The notes beneath the pieces are model-generated. The model was given only the letters and a program-made list of their open reading frames with translations. It was not told the origin of the DNA and did not search any database. Shown here one piece after another: positions 9,005 to 18,667 of a stretch of DNA of 64,000 bases (position 1 is its first letter; every line of letters starts with the position of its first letter). Made by a program: the position numbers and the translations under genes. This DNA comes from Streptomyces avicenniae (GTDB lineage: Bacteria > Actinomycetota > Actinomycetes > Streptomycetales > Streptomycetaceae), in contig NZ_JOEK01000001.1 of assembly GCF_000719135.1 (NCBI RefSeq), positions 1 through 64,000 of the forward strand, read 5' to 3'.

Positions 9005-9508
9005 TCAGCGGCGCCTGCGGCGCTTCGGGCTGCCTGACCTGCGGCTCGCGCGACGGCGGTGGCGTTCGAGCGCGGCCTCGTGGTCGAGGCGCAGCAGCTT
9101 CTCGCCCGGCGCCTCGACCACGCTGCGCATCGCGTACGCCAGCAGGAGGCCGACGAATCCGACGATCTTGATGCTGCGGAACGCCGACTCGTCGGTGGCG
9201 CCCGCGGGCCGGGGGCGGGTGTAGCCGCTCCACGCGCGCGTGAACGCGATGGCGGTGCACAGCACCAGCGCGAGGATGACCAGGGACCGCAGCCACGACG
9301 CCGTGTCCGTGCCCGTCAGGGCTATGACGCTCAGCCACAGCAGGAGGATTCCCAGTAGGGTGAGCACCGCGGCGCCGAGCGTCAGCAGGACGCGGCGCAG
9401 GGCGTAGCCGCCGGAGTGGTCCACCCAGGTCGTGCCGTAGAACCGGAGGGGATCGGGGGCCGGTTCCCGGTCGGCGTCGGATGCGGGCTGCCGTGCAGAC
9501 TTGGACAT
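9005..9508 (-). CDS. membrane protein of unknown function
   Basis: A 167-residue protein with three hydrophobic segments: RRVLLTLGAAVLTLLGILLLW, LRSLVILALVLCTAIAFT and IKIVGFVGLLLAYAM. It ends with a highly basic tail (RRRASRRSG...KRRRRR) likely to lie on the cytoplasmic side. I chose the ATG at 9508; an earlier start would run through the promoter region shared with the divergent kinase gene at 9594. I do not recognise the family. Confidence 0.75.
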   Translation of the reverse strand: MSKSARQPASDADREPAPDPLRFYGTTWVDHSGGYALRRVLLTLGAAVLTLLGILLLWLSVIALTGTDTASWLRSLVILALVLCTAIAFTRAWSGYTRPRPAGATDESAFRSIKIVGFVGLLLAYAMRSVVEAPGEKLLRLDHEAALERHRRRASRRSGSPKRRRRR

Positions 9509-9593
9509 GCGGTCGATTATCTCCGTCGGGCGGCGGCGCCCCCACCCCAGTACGCTGTCCCCCGGCGATGGGGCATACCCGGGGGGAGATGCC

Positions 9594-11705
9594 ATGACGA
9601 ACGACCGGGGCACGGAGCCGGAGCGCCTGGGCGAGTACGTGGTGGAACGGCGGCTCGGCAGCGGCGGGATGGGCGTCGTCTACCTGGCGCGGACGGTCGG
9701 CGGGCGGGCGCTCGCGGTGAAGGTCGTACGGCCCGAGTACGCGCGGGACCCGGGATTCCGGGCGCGCTTCCGCCGGGAGGTGGCGGCGGCGCGGCGCGTC
9801 AGCGGCGCGTTCACGGCGCCGGTCGTGGACGCGGACCCGGAGGGCGACCCGCCGTGGCTGGCCACGCTGTACGTGCCGGGCGGATCGCTGACGGACCGGG
9901 TGGACCGGGACGGGCCGCTGGCGCCTGGCGAGGCGACGCGCGTCGGCGCGCAACTGGCCGAGGCGCTGCGGGACATCCACCGCTGCGGGCTGGTGCACCG
10001 CGACCTCAAGCCGGGGAACGTGCTGCTCGCCGAGGACGGCGTCCGGCTGATCGACTTCGGCATCTCCCGCGCGCTGAGCGACAGTCACCGGCTGACGGAG
10101 GACGGCGCCGTGCTGGGCTCGCCGCCGTTCATGGCGCCCGAGCAGCTGACCGGCGGCGCCGAGGTGACGGTGGCGGCGGACGTGTTCGCGCTGGGCGCGG
10201 TGGTGGCGTACGCGGTGACGGGCCGCAGTCCGTTCGAGTCCGGCGGGGATCCGCTGGCGGTGGCGTACCGCGTGGTGCACGAGGAGCCGGACCTGGACGA
10301 CGTGCCGGACGGGCTGCGGGAGCTGGTGACGCGCTGTCTGGCCAAGGACCCGGAGCAACGGCCGGACGTGGCGGAGCTGCTGCGGATGGCGGTGGAGGCG
10401 GACAGCAGGGAGCGCGCCGGGCCCGGCGGTCCCGCGTACTGGCCGGAGCCGGTGCGCGAGCAGCGGTCGGTGCCGCTGCCGGACACGGCGCCAGGGGTGC
10501 CCGCGCGGCGCCGCAGGCGCTGGACGGCGGCCGGGGTGGCGGCGGCGGTGCTGGCGGTCGCGGGGGTCGGCGTGTGGCTGGCGGCGCCCTGGGGTGACGG
10601 CGGGGGCGGCGGGCAGGTCGCCACCGGTGAGGGTGACGGGCGGGCGGCGCCGTTCAGCCCCTGGGAGAAGGATCTGCGGGACTTCGGCGTCCTCGACGCC
10701 GCGACGGGCGGGTTCTCCTGCGACGACGCCGGGTCGGGGCTGCTGTGCACGAGCGGCGGGGAGCTGTCCGTCCTGCTGCACCCGGACGGCGAGGAACGTT
10801 TCCGCCACCGCGGGCCGCGCGACGCGGTGCTCGGCCCGGCGGGCATCCCCGGCGAGGACGGCACGGTCTACACCCGCTCGGACAAGGGGCTGGTCGCGCT
10901 CGACGCGGACGGCGAGGAGCTGTGGGAGATCGACGCCCCCGAACTGATGGGCACCCTGCGGACCCTGGACGACACGCTCGTCCTCCAGAACGGCGACAGC
11001 ACGCTGCGCTTCTACCGGACGGACGACCGCGAGCAGGCAGGGACGTGGGAGGCGCCGGGCCGCTACGTCACCGCCACCGCCGCGCACGGCGACCGGCTGC
11101 TCGTGGAGACGCGGGACGACGCGTCGGGCGGCGACCCGCAGCTGATGCTGCTGGACGCGGCGGCGCGCCCCCTGTGGTCCCTGCCCGTGACGCCGCCGCC
11201 CGAGGCGGCCGGGATGCTGGACCTGATCGGGATGGACGGCGAGGCGGCGTACTTCCAGGAGTTCGACCCCGAGGTCCCCGCGATCACCGCCGTCCTGGCG
11301 CTCGGCCTCGGGGCGACCGGCGAGTGGACGCGGACGGAGCTGCCGCAGCCGTCCGACCCGCGCGGCGTGCTGGGCGACGGGGCGGTGTTCATGTCGTCCG
11401 TCGGCGGCCAGGTCACGGCGGTGGACGCGCTGGAGGGCGAGGTGATGTGGGACGAGGACACCGGCGTGCGTACGGCGTCCGCACCCACCGTGACGAACGG
11501 CTCGCTCTACCTGTCGGACGCGGAGGGGCGGCTGTACGCGGTGAGCGCGCGGGACGGGTCCGTCACCTGGCGAGGCGAGCCGCATCCGGGCTCGCCCGGC
11601 CTGGGCAGCGACGGCTGGGCCCCGGCGCCCGTGGTGACGGACGAGGGCGTGGCGTACGTCGTGACCCTCGGGAACACGCTGTACGCCACCTCCATCGACG
11701 ACTGA
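9594..11705 (+). CDS. receptor-type Ser/Thr protein kinase with PQQ beta-propeller
   Basis: A 703-residue PknB-like kinase: glycine loop GSGGMGVVY (22-30), catalytic lysine in AVKVV (43), catalytic loop HRDLKPGN (135-142), DFG (154-156) and APEQLTGG. A juxtamembrane linker is followed by one TM helix near residues 305-325 (WTAAGVAAAVLAVAGVGVWL), then an extracytoplasmic domain of PQQ-like repeats (GEVMWDEDTG, DGSVTWRGEP) that should form a beta-propeller sensor. The ATG at 9594 follows GGGGGGAG. It probably phosphorylates cytoplasmic targets in response to an envelope signal; the ligand is unknown. Confidence 0.93.
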   Translation: MTNDRGTEPERLGEYVVERRLGSGGMGVVYLARTVGGRALAVKVVRPEYARDPGFRARFRREVAAARRVSGAFTAPVVDADPEGDPPWLATLYVPGGSLTDRVDRDGPLAPGEATRVGAQLAEALRDIHRCGLVHRDLKPGNVLLAEDGVRLIDFGISRALSDSHRLTEDGAVLGSPPFMAPEQLTGGAEVTVAADVFALGAVVAYAVTGRSPFESGGDPLAVAYRVVHEEPDLDDVPDGLRELVTRCLAKDPEQRPDVAELLRMAVEADSRERAGPGGPAYWPEPVREQRSVPLPDTAPGVPARRRRRWTAAGVAAAVLAVAGVGVWLAAPWGDGGGGGQVATGEGDGRAAPFSPWEKDLRDFGVLDAATGGFSCDDAGSGLLCTSGGELSVLLHPDGEERFRHRGPRDAVLGPAGIPGEDGTVYTRSDKGLVALDADGEELWEIDAPELMGTLRTLDDTLVLQNGDSTLRFYRTDDREQAGTWEAPGRYVTATAAHGDRLLVETRDDASGGDPQLMLLDAAARPLWSLPVTPPPEAAGMLDLIGMDGEAAYFQEFDPEVPAITAVLALGLGATGEWTRTELPQPSDPRGVLGDGAVFMSSVGGQVTAVDALEGEVMWDEDTGVRTASAPTVTNGSLYLSDAEGRLYAVSARDGSVTWRGEPHPGSPGLGSDGWAPAPVVTDEGVAYVVTLGNTLYATSIDD

Positions 11706-11736
11706 CGGCGCCCGCGCGCGGGGCCGCGGCGGGGCC

Positions 11737-13578
11737 TCAGCCCTCCAGCAGGCTCACGTCGCGCACGGCGCCCTTGTCTGCGCTGGTGACCATCGCCGCG
11801 TAGGCGCGCAGCGCGAGCGACACCTTGCGGTCACGGGACGCCGGGGCGTACCGGCCGCCCAGCGCCTCGCGGCGCGCGGCCAGCTCGTCGTCCGGCACCT
11901 GGAGGTCCATGCGCCGGTTCGGGATGTCGATGCGGATGGTGTCCCCGTCGCGCACGAGCGCCATGGTGCCCCCGGCGGCCGCCTCGGGCGAGGCGTGGCC
12001 GATGGACAGGCCGGAGGTGCCGCCGGAGAAGCGGCCGTCCGTGACCAGCGCGCACTTCTTGCCGAGGCCGCGTCCCTTGAGGAACGACGTCGGGTGCAGC
12101 ATCTCCTGCATGCCGGGGCCGCCGCGGGGGCCCTCGTAGCGGATGACGACGACGTCGCCCTCCTTGACGCGCTTGGTGAGGATCGCGTTGACCGCATCCT
12201 CCTGCGAGTCCAGGACGACGGCCGGGCCCTCGAAGACCCAGATCGACTCATCGACACCCGCGGTCTTCACGACGGAGCCGTCCTCGGCGAGGTTGCCGTA
12301 CAGGACGGCGAGGCCGCCCTCGACGGAGTAGGCGTGCGCCAGGTCGCGGATGCAGCCGTTCGCGGCGTCGGTGTCGAGGGTCTCCCAGCGCTCCGACTGG
12401 GAGAAGGCGGTGGCCGAACGGACGCAGCCCGGCGCCGCGTGGAACAGCTCGACGGACTCGGGCGACGGGGAGCCGCCGCGGATGTCCCAGCTCTTCAGCC
12501 AGTCGGCGAGGGAGTCGCTGTGGACGGAGTGCACGTCCTCGTTGAGCAGCCCGCCCCGGTACAGCTCGCCGAGGATGGCGGGGATGCCGCCCGCGCGGTG
12601 GACGTCCTCCATGTAGTACGAGCCGTTCGGCGCGACCTTGGAGAGGCAGGGCACGCGGCGCGAGAGGGCGTCGATGTCCTTCAGGCCGAAGCCGAGCCCG
12701 GCCTCCTGCGCGGCGGCGAGGAGGTGGAGGATCGTGTTGGTGGAGCCGCCCATGGCGATGTCGAGGGCCATGGCGTTCTCGAACGCGGCGCGGGAGGCGA
12801 TGGCGCGGGGCAGGACGGTCGCGTCGTCCTCGTCGTAGAAGCGGCGGGCCAGCGCGACCACGGTGCGTCCGGCGTCCTCGTACAGGGCGCGGCGGGCGGT
12901 GTGGGTGGCGAGGACGGAGCCGTTGCCCGGCAGGGACAGGCCCATGGCCTCGGTCAGGCAGTTCATCGAGTTGGCGGTGAACATGCCGGAACAGGAGCCG
13001 CAGGTGGGGCAGGCGTTGTTCTCGATGCGCAGGAGGTCCTCGTCGGACACCGCGTCGTTGGCCGCGTCGGCGATGGCGTTGATCAGGTCGAGCTTGCGGA
13101 CGGTGCCGTCCACGAGGGTCGCCGTGCCGGACTCCATCGGGCCGCCGGAGACGAAGACCGTCGGGATGTTGAGCCGCAGGGCGGCGTTCAGCATGCCGGG
13201 GGTGATCTTGTCGCAGTTGGAGATGCAGATCAGCGCGTCGGCGCAGTGCGCCTCGACCATGTACTCGACGGAGTCGGCGATCAGGTCGCGGGAGGGCAGC
13301 GAGTAGAGCATGCCGCCGTGGCCCATCGCGATGCCGTCGTCCACGGCGATGGTGTTGAACTCACGGGGGATGCCGCCCGCCGCGCTGATCGCGTCGGAGA
13401 CGATCCGGCCGACCGGCTGGAGGTGCGTGTGGCCCGGCACGAACTCGGTGAAGCTGTTGGCGACGGCGATGATCGGCTTCCCGAAGTCCTCGCGCGCTAC
13501 GCCGGCGGCCTGGAGGAGGGCGCGGGCGCCCGCCGCGTTACGGCCGTGGGTGACGGTACGGGACCTCAGTGTCGCCAT
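11737..13578 (-). CDS. ilvD: dihydroxy-acid dehydratase
   Basis: IlvD converts 2,3-dihydroxy-isovalerate and -methylvalerate to the 2-oxo acids in valine and isoleucine synthesis. The 613-residue protein matches the long (E. coli-type) form: SNCDKITPG (cluster Cys122), [19 protein letters not shown] (Cys190-196) and the Mg-binding GHGGM. Start ATG 13578 follows GAGGAG. A tandem 8-bp repeat (ccgcgata, 13650-13665) lies upstream, of unknown meaning. Confidence 0.97.
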   Translation of the reverse strand: MATLRSRTVTHGRNAAGARALLQAAGVAREDFGKPIIAVANSFTEFVPGHTHLQPVGRIVSDAISAAGGIPREFNTIAVDDGIAMGHGGMLYSLPSRDLIADSVEYMVEAHCADALICISNCDKITPGMLNAALRLNIPTVFVSGGPMESGTATLVDGTVRKLDLINAIADAANDAVSDEDLLRIENNACPTCGSCSGMFTANSMNCLTEAMGLSLPGNGSVLATHTARRALYEDAGRTVVALARRFYDEDDATVLPRAIASRAAFENAMALDIAMGGSTNTILHLLAAAQEAGLGFGLKDIDALSRRVPCLSKVAPNGSYYMEDVHRAGGIPAILGELYRGGLLNEDVHSVHSDSLADWLKSWDIRGGSPSPESVELFHAAPGCVRSATAFSQSERWETLDTDAANGCIRDLAHAYSVEGGLAVLYGNLAEDGSVVKTAGVDESIWVFEGPAVVLDSQEDAVNAILTKRVKEGDVVVIRYEGPRGGPGMQEMLHPTSFLKGRGLGKKCALVTDGRFSGGTSGLSIGHASPEAAAGGTMALVRDGDTIRIDIPNRRMDLQVPDDELAARREALGGRYAPASRDRKVSLALRAYAAMVTSADKGAVRDVSLLEG

Positions 13579-13692
13579 GGTGATCTGCTCTCCTCACGAG
13601 GCTGTGCGGCTACCCCGTCGAGGCTACGCCTTGCGCCCGCGCTTCGGGACCGCGATACCGCGATACGAGACGTACGCGACGGGCGCGCGCGC

Positions 13693-14568
13693 TCACGCGG
13701 GGGCGGGCGCCGCGTCGTCGGGCACGGGGTCGGCCGGGTGCGGGGCGAGCAGCGGCAGGAACCGGACGCCTGGCGGGGTGGCGGCGCGCGCGGCGAGACG
13801 TGCCTCGCACATCTGCGCGAGGACGTCGTAGCCCTCCTTGCCCATCATCTCGACCAGCTCGGGCCGGTAGGTGACGAACAGCGCCTCGCTCGCGGTGTGG
13901 GCGGCCGGGGCGCCGGTGCACCACCAGTGCAGGTCGTGCCCGCCGCCGCCCCAGCCCCGGCGGTCGTACTCGCCGATGGAGACGACGAGGATCTGCTCGC
14001 CGTCGGGCCGCTCCACCCAGTCGTAGGTGCGGCGCACGGGGAGCTGCCAGCAGACGTCGGGCTTGGTCTCCAGCGGCTGGCGGTCCTCGGCGAGGGCGAG
14101 GGTGTGCAGGGCGCAGCCCTCGCCGCCGGGGAAGCCGGGACGGTTCAGGAAGATGCACGCGCCCTGGTGGCGGCGGGTGCGCAGCTCGCCGTCCTCGTCG
14201 GGCTCGGTCCAGCCGCGCTCGCCCGTGCCCTCGCCGTGGAACTGCCAGGTCTCGGGCGTGAGGCGCGCGGCGTGCCCGGCGACGCGGCGTTCGTCGTCCT
14301 CGTCGGAGAAGTGGGCGCCGAGGGAGCAGCAGCCGTCGCTCGCGCGGCCCGCCTGGATGCCCTGGCAGCCGCGGCCGAAGACGCAGTTCCAGCGGGACGT
14401 GAGCCAGGTGAGGTCGCAGCGGAACAGCTGCTCGGGGTCGGCGGGGTCGGGGAACTCGACCCAGGCGCGGGCGTGGTCGAGGGAGACCTCCTCGCCCGCG
14501 GCGCGCCGCTGCGCTCCGTCGAGCTGCTTGTGCGCCTTGCCCTGCTTCGCCCGCTTCGTCTTCGCCAC
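13693..14568 (-). CDS. conserved Cys-rich protein of unknown function
   Basis: A 291-residue protein with a basic N-terminus ([14 protein letters not shown]) and a cysteine-rich core: [24 protein letters not shown], then [14 protein letters not shown] and DVCWQLP. The spacing resembles the metal-binding cysteine clusters of YkgJ/DUF3109-like proteins, so an Fe-S or zinc site is plausible but not shown. It lies divergently from the ppx gene, an arrangement I believe is common in streptomycetes. Confidence 0.75.
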   Translation of the reverse strand: MAKTKRAKQGKAHKQLDGAQRRAAGEEVSLDHARAWVEFPDPADPEQLFRCDLTWLTSRWNCVFGRGCQGIQAGRASDGCCSLGAHFSDEDDERRVAGHAARLTPETWQFHGEGTGERGWTEPDEDGELRTRRHQGACIFLNRPGFPGGEGCALHTLALAEDRQPLETKPDVCWQLPVRRTYDWVERPDGEQILVVSIGEYDRRGWGGGGHDLHWWCTGAPAAHTASEALFVTYRPELVEMMGKEGYDVLAQMCEARLAARAATPPGVRFLPLLAPHPADPVPDDAAPAPA

Positions 14569-14589
14569 ACAGTCAGAGTAGTGGGACGG

Positions 14590-14595
14590 TAGCGT
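14590..14595 (+). promoter_or_regulatory. -10 hexamer for a leaderless ppx mRNA
   Basis: TAGCGT ends 8 bases before the ATG at 14604, so transcription would begin at or next to the start codon. No ribosome-binding sequence lies between them. Confidence 0.5.
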
Positions 14596-14603
14596 TGACC
14601 GTC

Positions 14604-15536
14604 ATGAGACTCGGTGTTCTCGACGTGGGTTCGAACACAGTTCACCTGCTGGTGGTGGACGCGCATCCCGGTGCGCGTCCACTGCCCGCGTATTCGCACA
14701 AGACGGAGCTGCGGCTCGCCGAACTGCTGGACGGGCAGGGGGCCATCGGGCCCGACGGTGTGGACCGTCTCGTGGCGACCGTGCGCGAGGCGATGGTCGT
14801 GGCGGAGGACCAAGGGGTCGCCGACCTGCTGCCGTTCGCCACCTCGGCCGTGCGCGAGGCGGCCAACGCGGACGAGGTGCTGCGGCGGGTGGCCCTGGAG
14901 ACGGGGGTCGAGCTGCGCGTGGTGTCAGGGCCCGACGAGGCGCGGCTGACGTTCCTGGCGGCGCGCCGGTGGCTCGGCTGGTCGTCGGGGCGGCTGCTGA
15001 TGTTCGACATCGGCGGCGGCTCGCTGGAGATCGCCTTCGGGGTGGACGAGGAGCCGGACGCGGCGGTGTCGCTGCCGCTGGGCGCCGGGCGGCTGACGTC
15101 GGGGCGGCTGCCGGGCGATCCGCCGGACCCGGCCGACGTGCGGGCGCTGCGGCGGGACGTGCGGTCGCAGGTGGCGGATGTCGTGCGGGACTTCACGCGT
15201 CTCGGGCGCCCCGACCGGGTGGTCGGGACGTCCAAGACGTTCAAGCAGCTCGCGCGGATGGCGGGCGCGGCGCGCTCGGCGGACGGCCTGTACGTGCGGC
15301 GGGAGCTGAGCCGCGAGGACCTGCGGACGTGGGGCCAGAAGCTGGCCGTCATGCCGGTGCGGGAGCGGATGCTGCTGCCCGGGGTGTCCGAGGGGCGTGC
15401 GCAGCAGTTGCTGGCGGGGGCGCTGGTGGCGGAGGCGGCGATGGATCTGTTCGGCGTGGAGGTCCTGGAGGTCTGCCCCTGGGCGCTGCGGGAGGGCGTG
15501 ATCCTGCGGCAGCTGGACGGCATGCGGTCGGCCTGA
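14604..15536 (+). CDS. exopolyphosphatase / Ppx-GppA phosphatase
   Basis: A 310-residue member of the ASKHA-fold Ppx/GppA family, which hydrolyses polyphosphate or pppGpp. Visible motifs are the N-terminal phosphate loop [13 protein letters not shown] (5-17), the catalytic [10 protein letters not shown] (108-117) and the second phosphate loop DIGGGSLE (135-142). The ATG at 14604 is preferred over a TTG at 14595 because the family begins right at RLGVLDVGS. It lacks the C-terminal HD-like domain of E. coli Ppx, as usual in actinobacteria with two short Ppx paralogues. Confidence 0.9.
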   Translation: MRLGVLDVGSNTVHLLVVDAHPGARPLPAYSHKTELRLAELLDGQGAIGPDGVDRLVATVREAMVVAEDQGVADLLPFATSAVREAANADEVLRRVALETGVELRVVSGPDEARLTFLAARRWLGWSSGRLLMFDIGGGSLEIAFGVDEEPDAAVSLPLGAGRLTSGRLPGDPPDPADVRALRRDVRSQVADVVRDFTRLGRPDRVVGTSKTFKQLARMAGAARSADGLYVRRELSREDLRTWGQKLAVMPVRERMLLPGVSEGRAQQLLAGALVAEAAMDLFGVEVLEVCPWALREGVILRQLDGMRSA

Positions 15537-15583
15537 CGCGGGGCGGGCGGCGGCGCGTCAGGCCGGATGCGCGGCGGGGTGCG

Positions 15584-16321
15584 TCACGCGGTGCGGCGGC
15601 GCAGGGTCGCGGCGCCCAGGGCGAGCAGCCCGAGGGCGAAGGCGGCGACGACCAGGATGTCGCGCCAGTAGTCGCCGGTGGGTTCGGCGTGGCGTAGCAC
15701 CTGCTCCATGCCGTCCACCGAGTAGGACATCGGCAGCACGTCGGAGACGTACTCAAGCACCGGCTGCATGCGGTCGCGTGGGGTGAACAGGCCGCACAGC
15801 AGGATCTGCGGGAAGATCACGGCGGGCATGAACTGCACGGCCTGGAACTCGGATGCGGCGAACGCCGAGACGAACAGCCCGAGCGCCGTGCCCAGCAGGG
15901 CGTTCAGCAGCGCGACGAGCAGCAGCAGCCAGGGTGAGCCCGCGACGTCCAGGTCGAGGAACCACAGCGCGACGCCCGTGGCGACCCCGGCCTGCGCGAC
16001 GGCGAGCACGCCGAAGGCGAGCGCGTAGCCCGCGATGAGGTCGCCCTTGCCCAGCGGCATGGTCAGCAGCCGCTCCAGCGTGCCCGAGGTGCGTTCGCGG
16101 AGGGTGGCGATGGACGTGACGAGGAACATCGTGACCATCGGGAAGATCCCGAGCAGCGAGCTGCCGATGCGGTCGAAGGCGGCGCGGTCGGCGTCGAAGA
16201 CGTAGCGCAGGAGCACCAGCAGCAGCACCGGCACGAGGAGGAGCAGCGCGATGGTGCGCGGGTCGTGGCGCAGTTGACGCAGGACGCGCCGGGCGGTGGC
16301 GAGCGTACGGGCGGCGTTCAC
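15584..16321 (-). CDS. ABC-2 type exporter permease
   Basis: A 245-residue ABC-2 membrane protein with six TM segments and the ABC-2 signature LRERTSGTLERLLTMPLGKGDLIAGY, plus QAVQFMPAVIFPQILLCGLF. The GTG at 16321 overlaps the stop of the ATPase gene (GTGA), so both are translated together. It is a drug- or lipid-exporter-like permease; the cargo is unknown. Readings extending far upstream are the ATPase gene in another frame. Confidence 0.9.
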   Translation of the reverse strand: MNAARTLATARRVLRQLRHDPRTIALLLLVPVLLLVLLRYVFDADRAAFDRIGSSLLGIFPMVTMFLVTSIATLRERTSGTLERLLTMPLGKGDLIAGYALAFGVLAVAQAGVATGVALWFLDLDVAGSPWLLLLVALLNALLGTALGLFVSAFAASEFQAVQFMPAVIFPQILLCGLFTPRDRMQPVLEYVSDVLPMSYSVDGMEQVLRHAEPTGDYWRDILVVAAFALGLLALGAATLRRRTA

Positions 16322-17070
16322 CGTGCGCCGCCTTCCCCGGCGACCAGCCGCAGGAACGCGTCCTCGATGCTCTGCGCGCCGGTGCGCCCGCGCAGTTCGG
16401 CCGGGGTGCCCTCGGCGAGGAGGTGGCCCTCGCGCAGGAGCAGGAGCCGGTCGCAGCGGTCGGCCTCGTCCATGACGTGCGAGGAGATCAGCAGCGTGGT
16501 GCCGCGTTCGGCGGCGAGGCGGTGGAAGAGGTCCCACAGGCTGCGGCGCAGGACGGGGTCGAGGCCGACGGTGGGCTCGTCCAGGACCAGCAGGTCGGGC
16601 GTGCCGAGGAGCGCGACGGCGAGGGAGACGCGGGAGCGCTGCCCGCCGGAGAGGACGCCGGTGAGGGCCCCGGCGTGCCGGGTGAGGTCCACGTCGGCGA
16701 GGGTCCGCTCGACGCGCTCGCGCCGCTCGGGGCGGGGCATGCCGAGGACGGCGGCGTAGTAGTCGAGGTTCTGCTGGACGGTGAGGTCGAGGTAGACGGA
16801 CGGCGCCTGCGTGACGTAGCCGATCCGGTGTCGCAGCTCCCGGCTGCCCGCGGGGCGGCCGAGGACGTCGAGCGTGCCCGTGACCTTGGCCTGGGCGCCG
16901 ACGACCGCGCGCATCAGGGTCGTCTTGCCGCATCCGGAGGGGCCGAGGAGGCCGGTGACGCTCCCGCCCGCGACGGCGAAGTCGAGGCCGTCGAGCACCC
17001 GCGTGGGGCCGCGGCGCACCGCGAGGCCCCTGGCCCGTACGGCGGGCCCGTCCGACGATTTATTAATCAT
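16318..17070 (-). CDS. ABC exporter ATP-binding protein
   Basis: A 250-residue ATPase with Walker [11 protein letters not shown]-loop YVTQAPSVY, signature LSGGQRSRVSLAVALL, Walker B LLVLDEPTVGLD and switch SSHVMDEAD. It pairs with the ABC-2 permease downstream. Its start codon lies inside an AT-rich repeated element (17057-17085) and no ribosome site precedes it, so translation is probably from a very short leader and access is probably under repressor control. Confidence 0.92.
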   Translation of the reverse strand: MINKSSDGPAVRARGLAVRRGPTRVLDGLDFAVAGGSVTGLLGPSGCGKTTLMRAVVGAQAKVTGTLDVLGRPAGSRELRHRIGYVTQAPSVYLDLTVQQNLDYYAAVLGMPRPERRERVERTLADVDLTRHAGALTGVLSGGQRSRVSLAVALLGTPDLLVLDEPTVGLDPVLRRSLWDLFHRLAAERGTTLLISSHVMDEADRCDRLLLLREGHLLAEGTPAELRGRTGAQSIEDAFLRLVAGEGGAR

Positions 17071-17085
17071 GCGTTTAATTAATCA
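17057..17085 (-). promoter_or_regulatory. AT-rich candidate operator overlapping the exporter start codon
   Basis: Two 13-base copies, GATTTATTAATCA (17057-17069) and GTTTAATTAATCA (17073-17085), repeat with a 16-base period. Each contains the palindromic core ATTAAT. In a genome this GC-rich, such an AT tract is exceptional. It spans the exporter's start codon and lies 76 bases from the divergent isomerase-tetR pair, which makes the TetR protein at 17991 the natural candidate ligand. Confidence 0.6.
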
Positions 17086-17147
17086 GCCGGGCGCCTCGCC
17101 CGTCAAGCCGCGCGGCGGCGCCCCGGCCGCTTCCCGGAGACGGGCCG

Positions 17148-17153
17148 TACGCT
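17148..17153 (+). promoter_or_regulatory. -10 hexamer for a leaderless isomerase-tetR mRNA
   Basis: TACGCT ends 7 bases before the GTG at 17161, with no ribosome site, so the transcript probably begins at the start codon. Confidence 0.5.
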
Positions 17154-17160
17154 TGGCGGC

Positions 17161-17994
17161 GTGGCACCCCAGGTACGCGTCCCCACCGCGAAGGTCGCGC
17201 TGTCCACCGCCTCGGTGTATCCGGAGAACACCGAGGCGGCGTTCGAGATAGCCGGGCGCCTCGGCTACGACGGCGTCGAGGTCATGGTCTGGACCGACCC
17301 CGTGAGCCAGGACATCGACGCGCTGCGGCGCCTCTCCGACACGCACGGCGTGCCCGTCCTGGCCGTGCACGCGCCCTGCCTGCTCGTCACGCAGCGGGTG
17401 TGGGGCACCGACCCCTGGCGCAAGCTGACGACGGCCCGGGCGGCGGCGCAGCGGCTCGGCGCCTCGACCGTGGTGGTGCACCCGCCGTTCCGCTGGCAGC
17501 GCTCCTACGTGCGCGACTTCGTCACCGGCATCCACCGGCTCACGGAGGAGACGGGCATCACGTTCGCCGTCGAGAACATGTATCCCTGGCGCTACCGCGA
17601 CCGCGAACTCCTCGCGTACGCCCCCGGCTGGGACCCGACCGACGACGACTTCCCGTCCTACACGCTCGACCTCTCGCACACCGCCACCTCCCGCGCCGAC
17701 GCGCTGGCCATGGCGGGCCGCATGGGCGACCGCCTCGGGCACGTCCACATCGCCGACGGCAGCGGCTCGGCGAAGGACGAGCACCTGGTCCCCGGGCGCG
17801 GCTCCCAGCCGTGCGCCGAACTCCTCGAAGGGCTCGCCACGGCCGGTTACAGCGGGCAGGTCGTCGCCGAGATCAACACCAGGCGCGCCGCCTCCGCCGC
17901 GCAGCGCGAGGCCGACCTGGCGGAGGCCCTGGCCTTCACCCGGCTGCATCTGAGCGCCCCCGCGGACGCCCTGCGCCGGGACGAGCGCCCGTGA
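17161..17994 (+). CDS. sugar phosphate isomerase/epimerase-like TIM barrel protein
   Basis: A 277-residue protein of the xylose-isomerase-like TIM-barrel family (AP_endonuc_2). Metal-ligand positions of the family are visible as [20 protein letters not shown] (Glu), [10 protein letters not shown] (Asp/His), [11 protein letters not shown] (His) and VVAEINT (Glu). The true substrate is not predictable. It starts with GTG at 17161 and its stop overlaps the tetR start by GTGA. Confidence 0.85.
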   Translation: MAPQVRVPTAKVALSTASVYPENTEAAFEIAGRLGYDGVEVMVWTDPVSQDIDALRRLSDTHGVPVLAVHAPCLLVTQRVWGTDPWRKLTTARAAAQRLGASTVVVHPPFRWQRSYVRDFVTGIHRLTEETGITFAVENMYPWRYRDRELLAYAPGWDPTDDDFPSYTLDLSHTATSRADALAMAGRMGDRLGHVHIADGSGSAKDEHLVPGRGSQPCAELLEGLATAGYSGQVVAEINTRRAASAAQREADLAEALAFTRLHLSAPADALRRDERP

Positions 17995-18638
17995 GCGTCA
18001 CGCCGGGCGGCGCACCGCGGCGCGGCCCCGGCAGGCCGCCGCGCGCCAGGCCGGGGGACGACGCGCCGGGCACGCGGCAGCGCATCCTCGTCTCGGCGCG
18101 CGCCGAGTTCGGCGAGCGGGGCTACGACCGGGCGTCGATCCGGGCCATCGCGCGCGGCGCCGACGTGAACCCGGCCCTCGTCCACCACTACTTCGGCACG
18201 AAGGAAGGCGTCTTCGCGGCGGCCGTGGCCGCGGCGGCGGCGCCCGCGGCGCGCGGGCTGCCGGACGCGGGCCGCTTCCCCGTGTCCGAGTTCGGCGTGC
18301 GCTTCACGCGCTTCTTCTTCGGTATCTGGGAGGACGAGGCGACGCGCACGCCGCTGCTCGCCGTGGTCCGCTCCGCGCTGGACAACGAGGCCGCCGCCCG
18401 CATCTTCCAGCGCTTCGTCCGCGAGGAGCTGCTGTCACGCGTCGCCGGAGGGCTGGACGCGCCGGACGCCGAGCTGCGTGCCGAGCTGGCGGCCGGACAG
18501 CTCATCGGGGTCGTCCTGATGCGGTACGCGCTGCGGATCGAGCCGCTGGCGAGCGCCGACGCCGAGGAGCTGATCGGGCGGCTCGCGCCCGTCGTGCAGC
18601 ACCATCTCACCGCCGCGCCCGGCACCGCGCCCGCCTGA
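17991..18638 (+). CDS. TetR-family transcription regulator
   Basis: A 215-residue TetR regulator. The N-terminal arm is Pro/Arg-rich ([12 protein letters not shown]), then comes the [53 protein letters not shown] in pattern, with recognition helix ending HHYFGTKEG. The all-helical C-terminal domain looks like TetR_C_17. It is coupled to the isomerase gene by GTGA and faces the exporter operon, whose start region has the candidate operator. Confidence 0.93.
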   Translation: MSVTPGGAPRRGPGRPPRARPGDDAPGTRQRILVSARAEFGERGYDRASIRAIARGADVNPALVHHYFGTKEGVFAAAVAAAAAPAARGLPDAGRFPVSEFGVRFTRFFFGIWEDEATRTPLLAVVRSALDNEAAARIFQRFVREELLSRVAGGLDAPDAELRAELAAGQLIGVVLMRYALRIEPLASADAEELIGRLAPVVQHHLTAAPGTAPA

Positions 18639-18667
18639 ACCACCCGCCCCCGGGACCGCGCCTCGGC

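Noticed and set aside
8973..11585. An 870-residue minus-strand frame
   Set aside because: It is antisense to the Ser/Thr kinase; no domain is recognisable.
11995..14592. An 865-residue plus-strand frame
   Set aside because: It is antisense to ilvD and the Cys-rich gene, both of which are clearly real.
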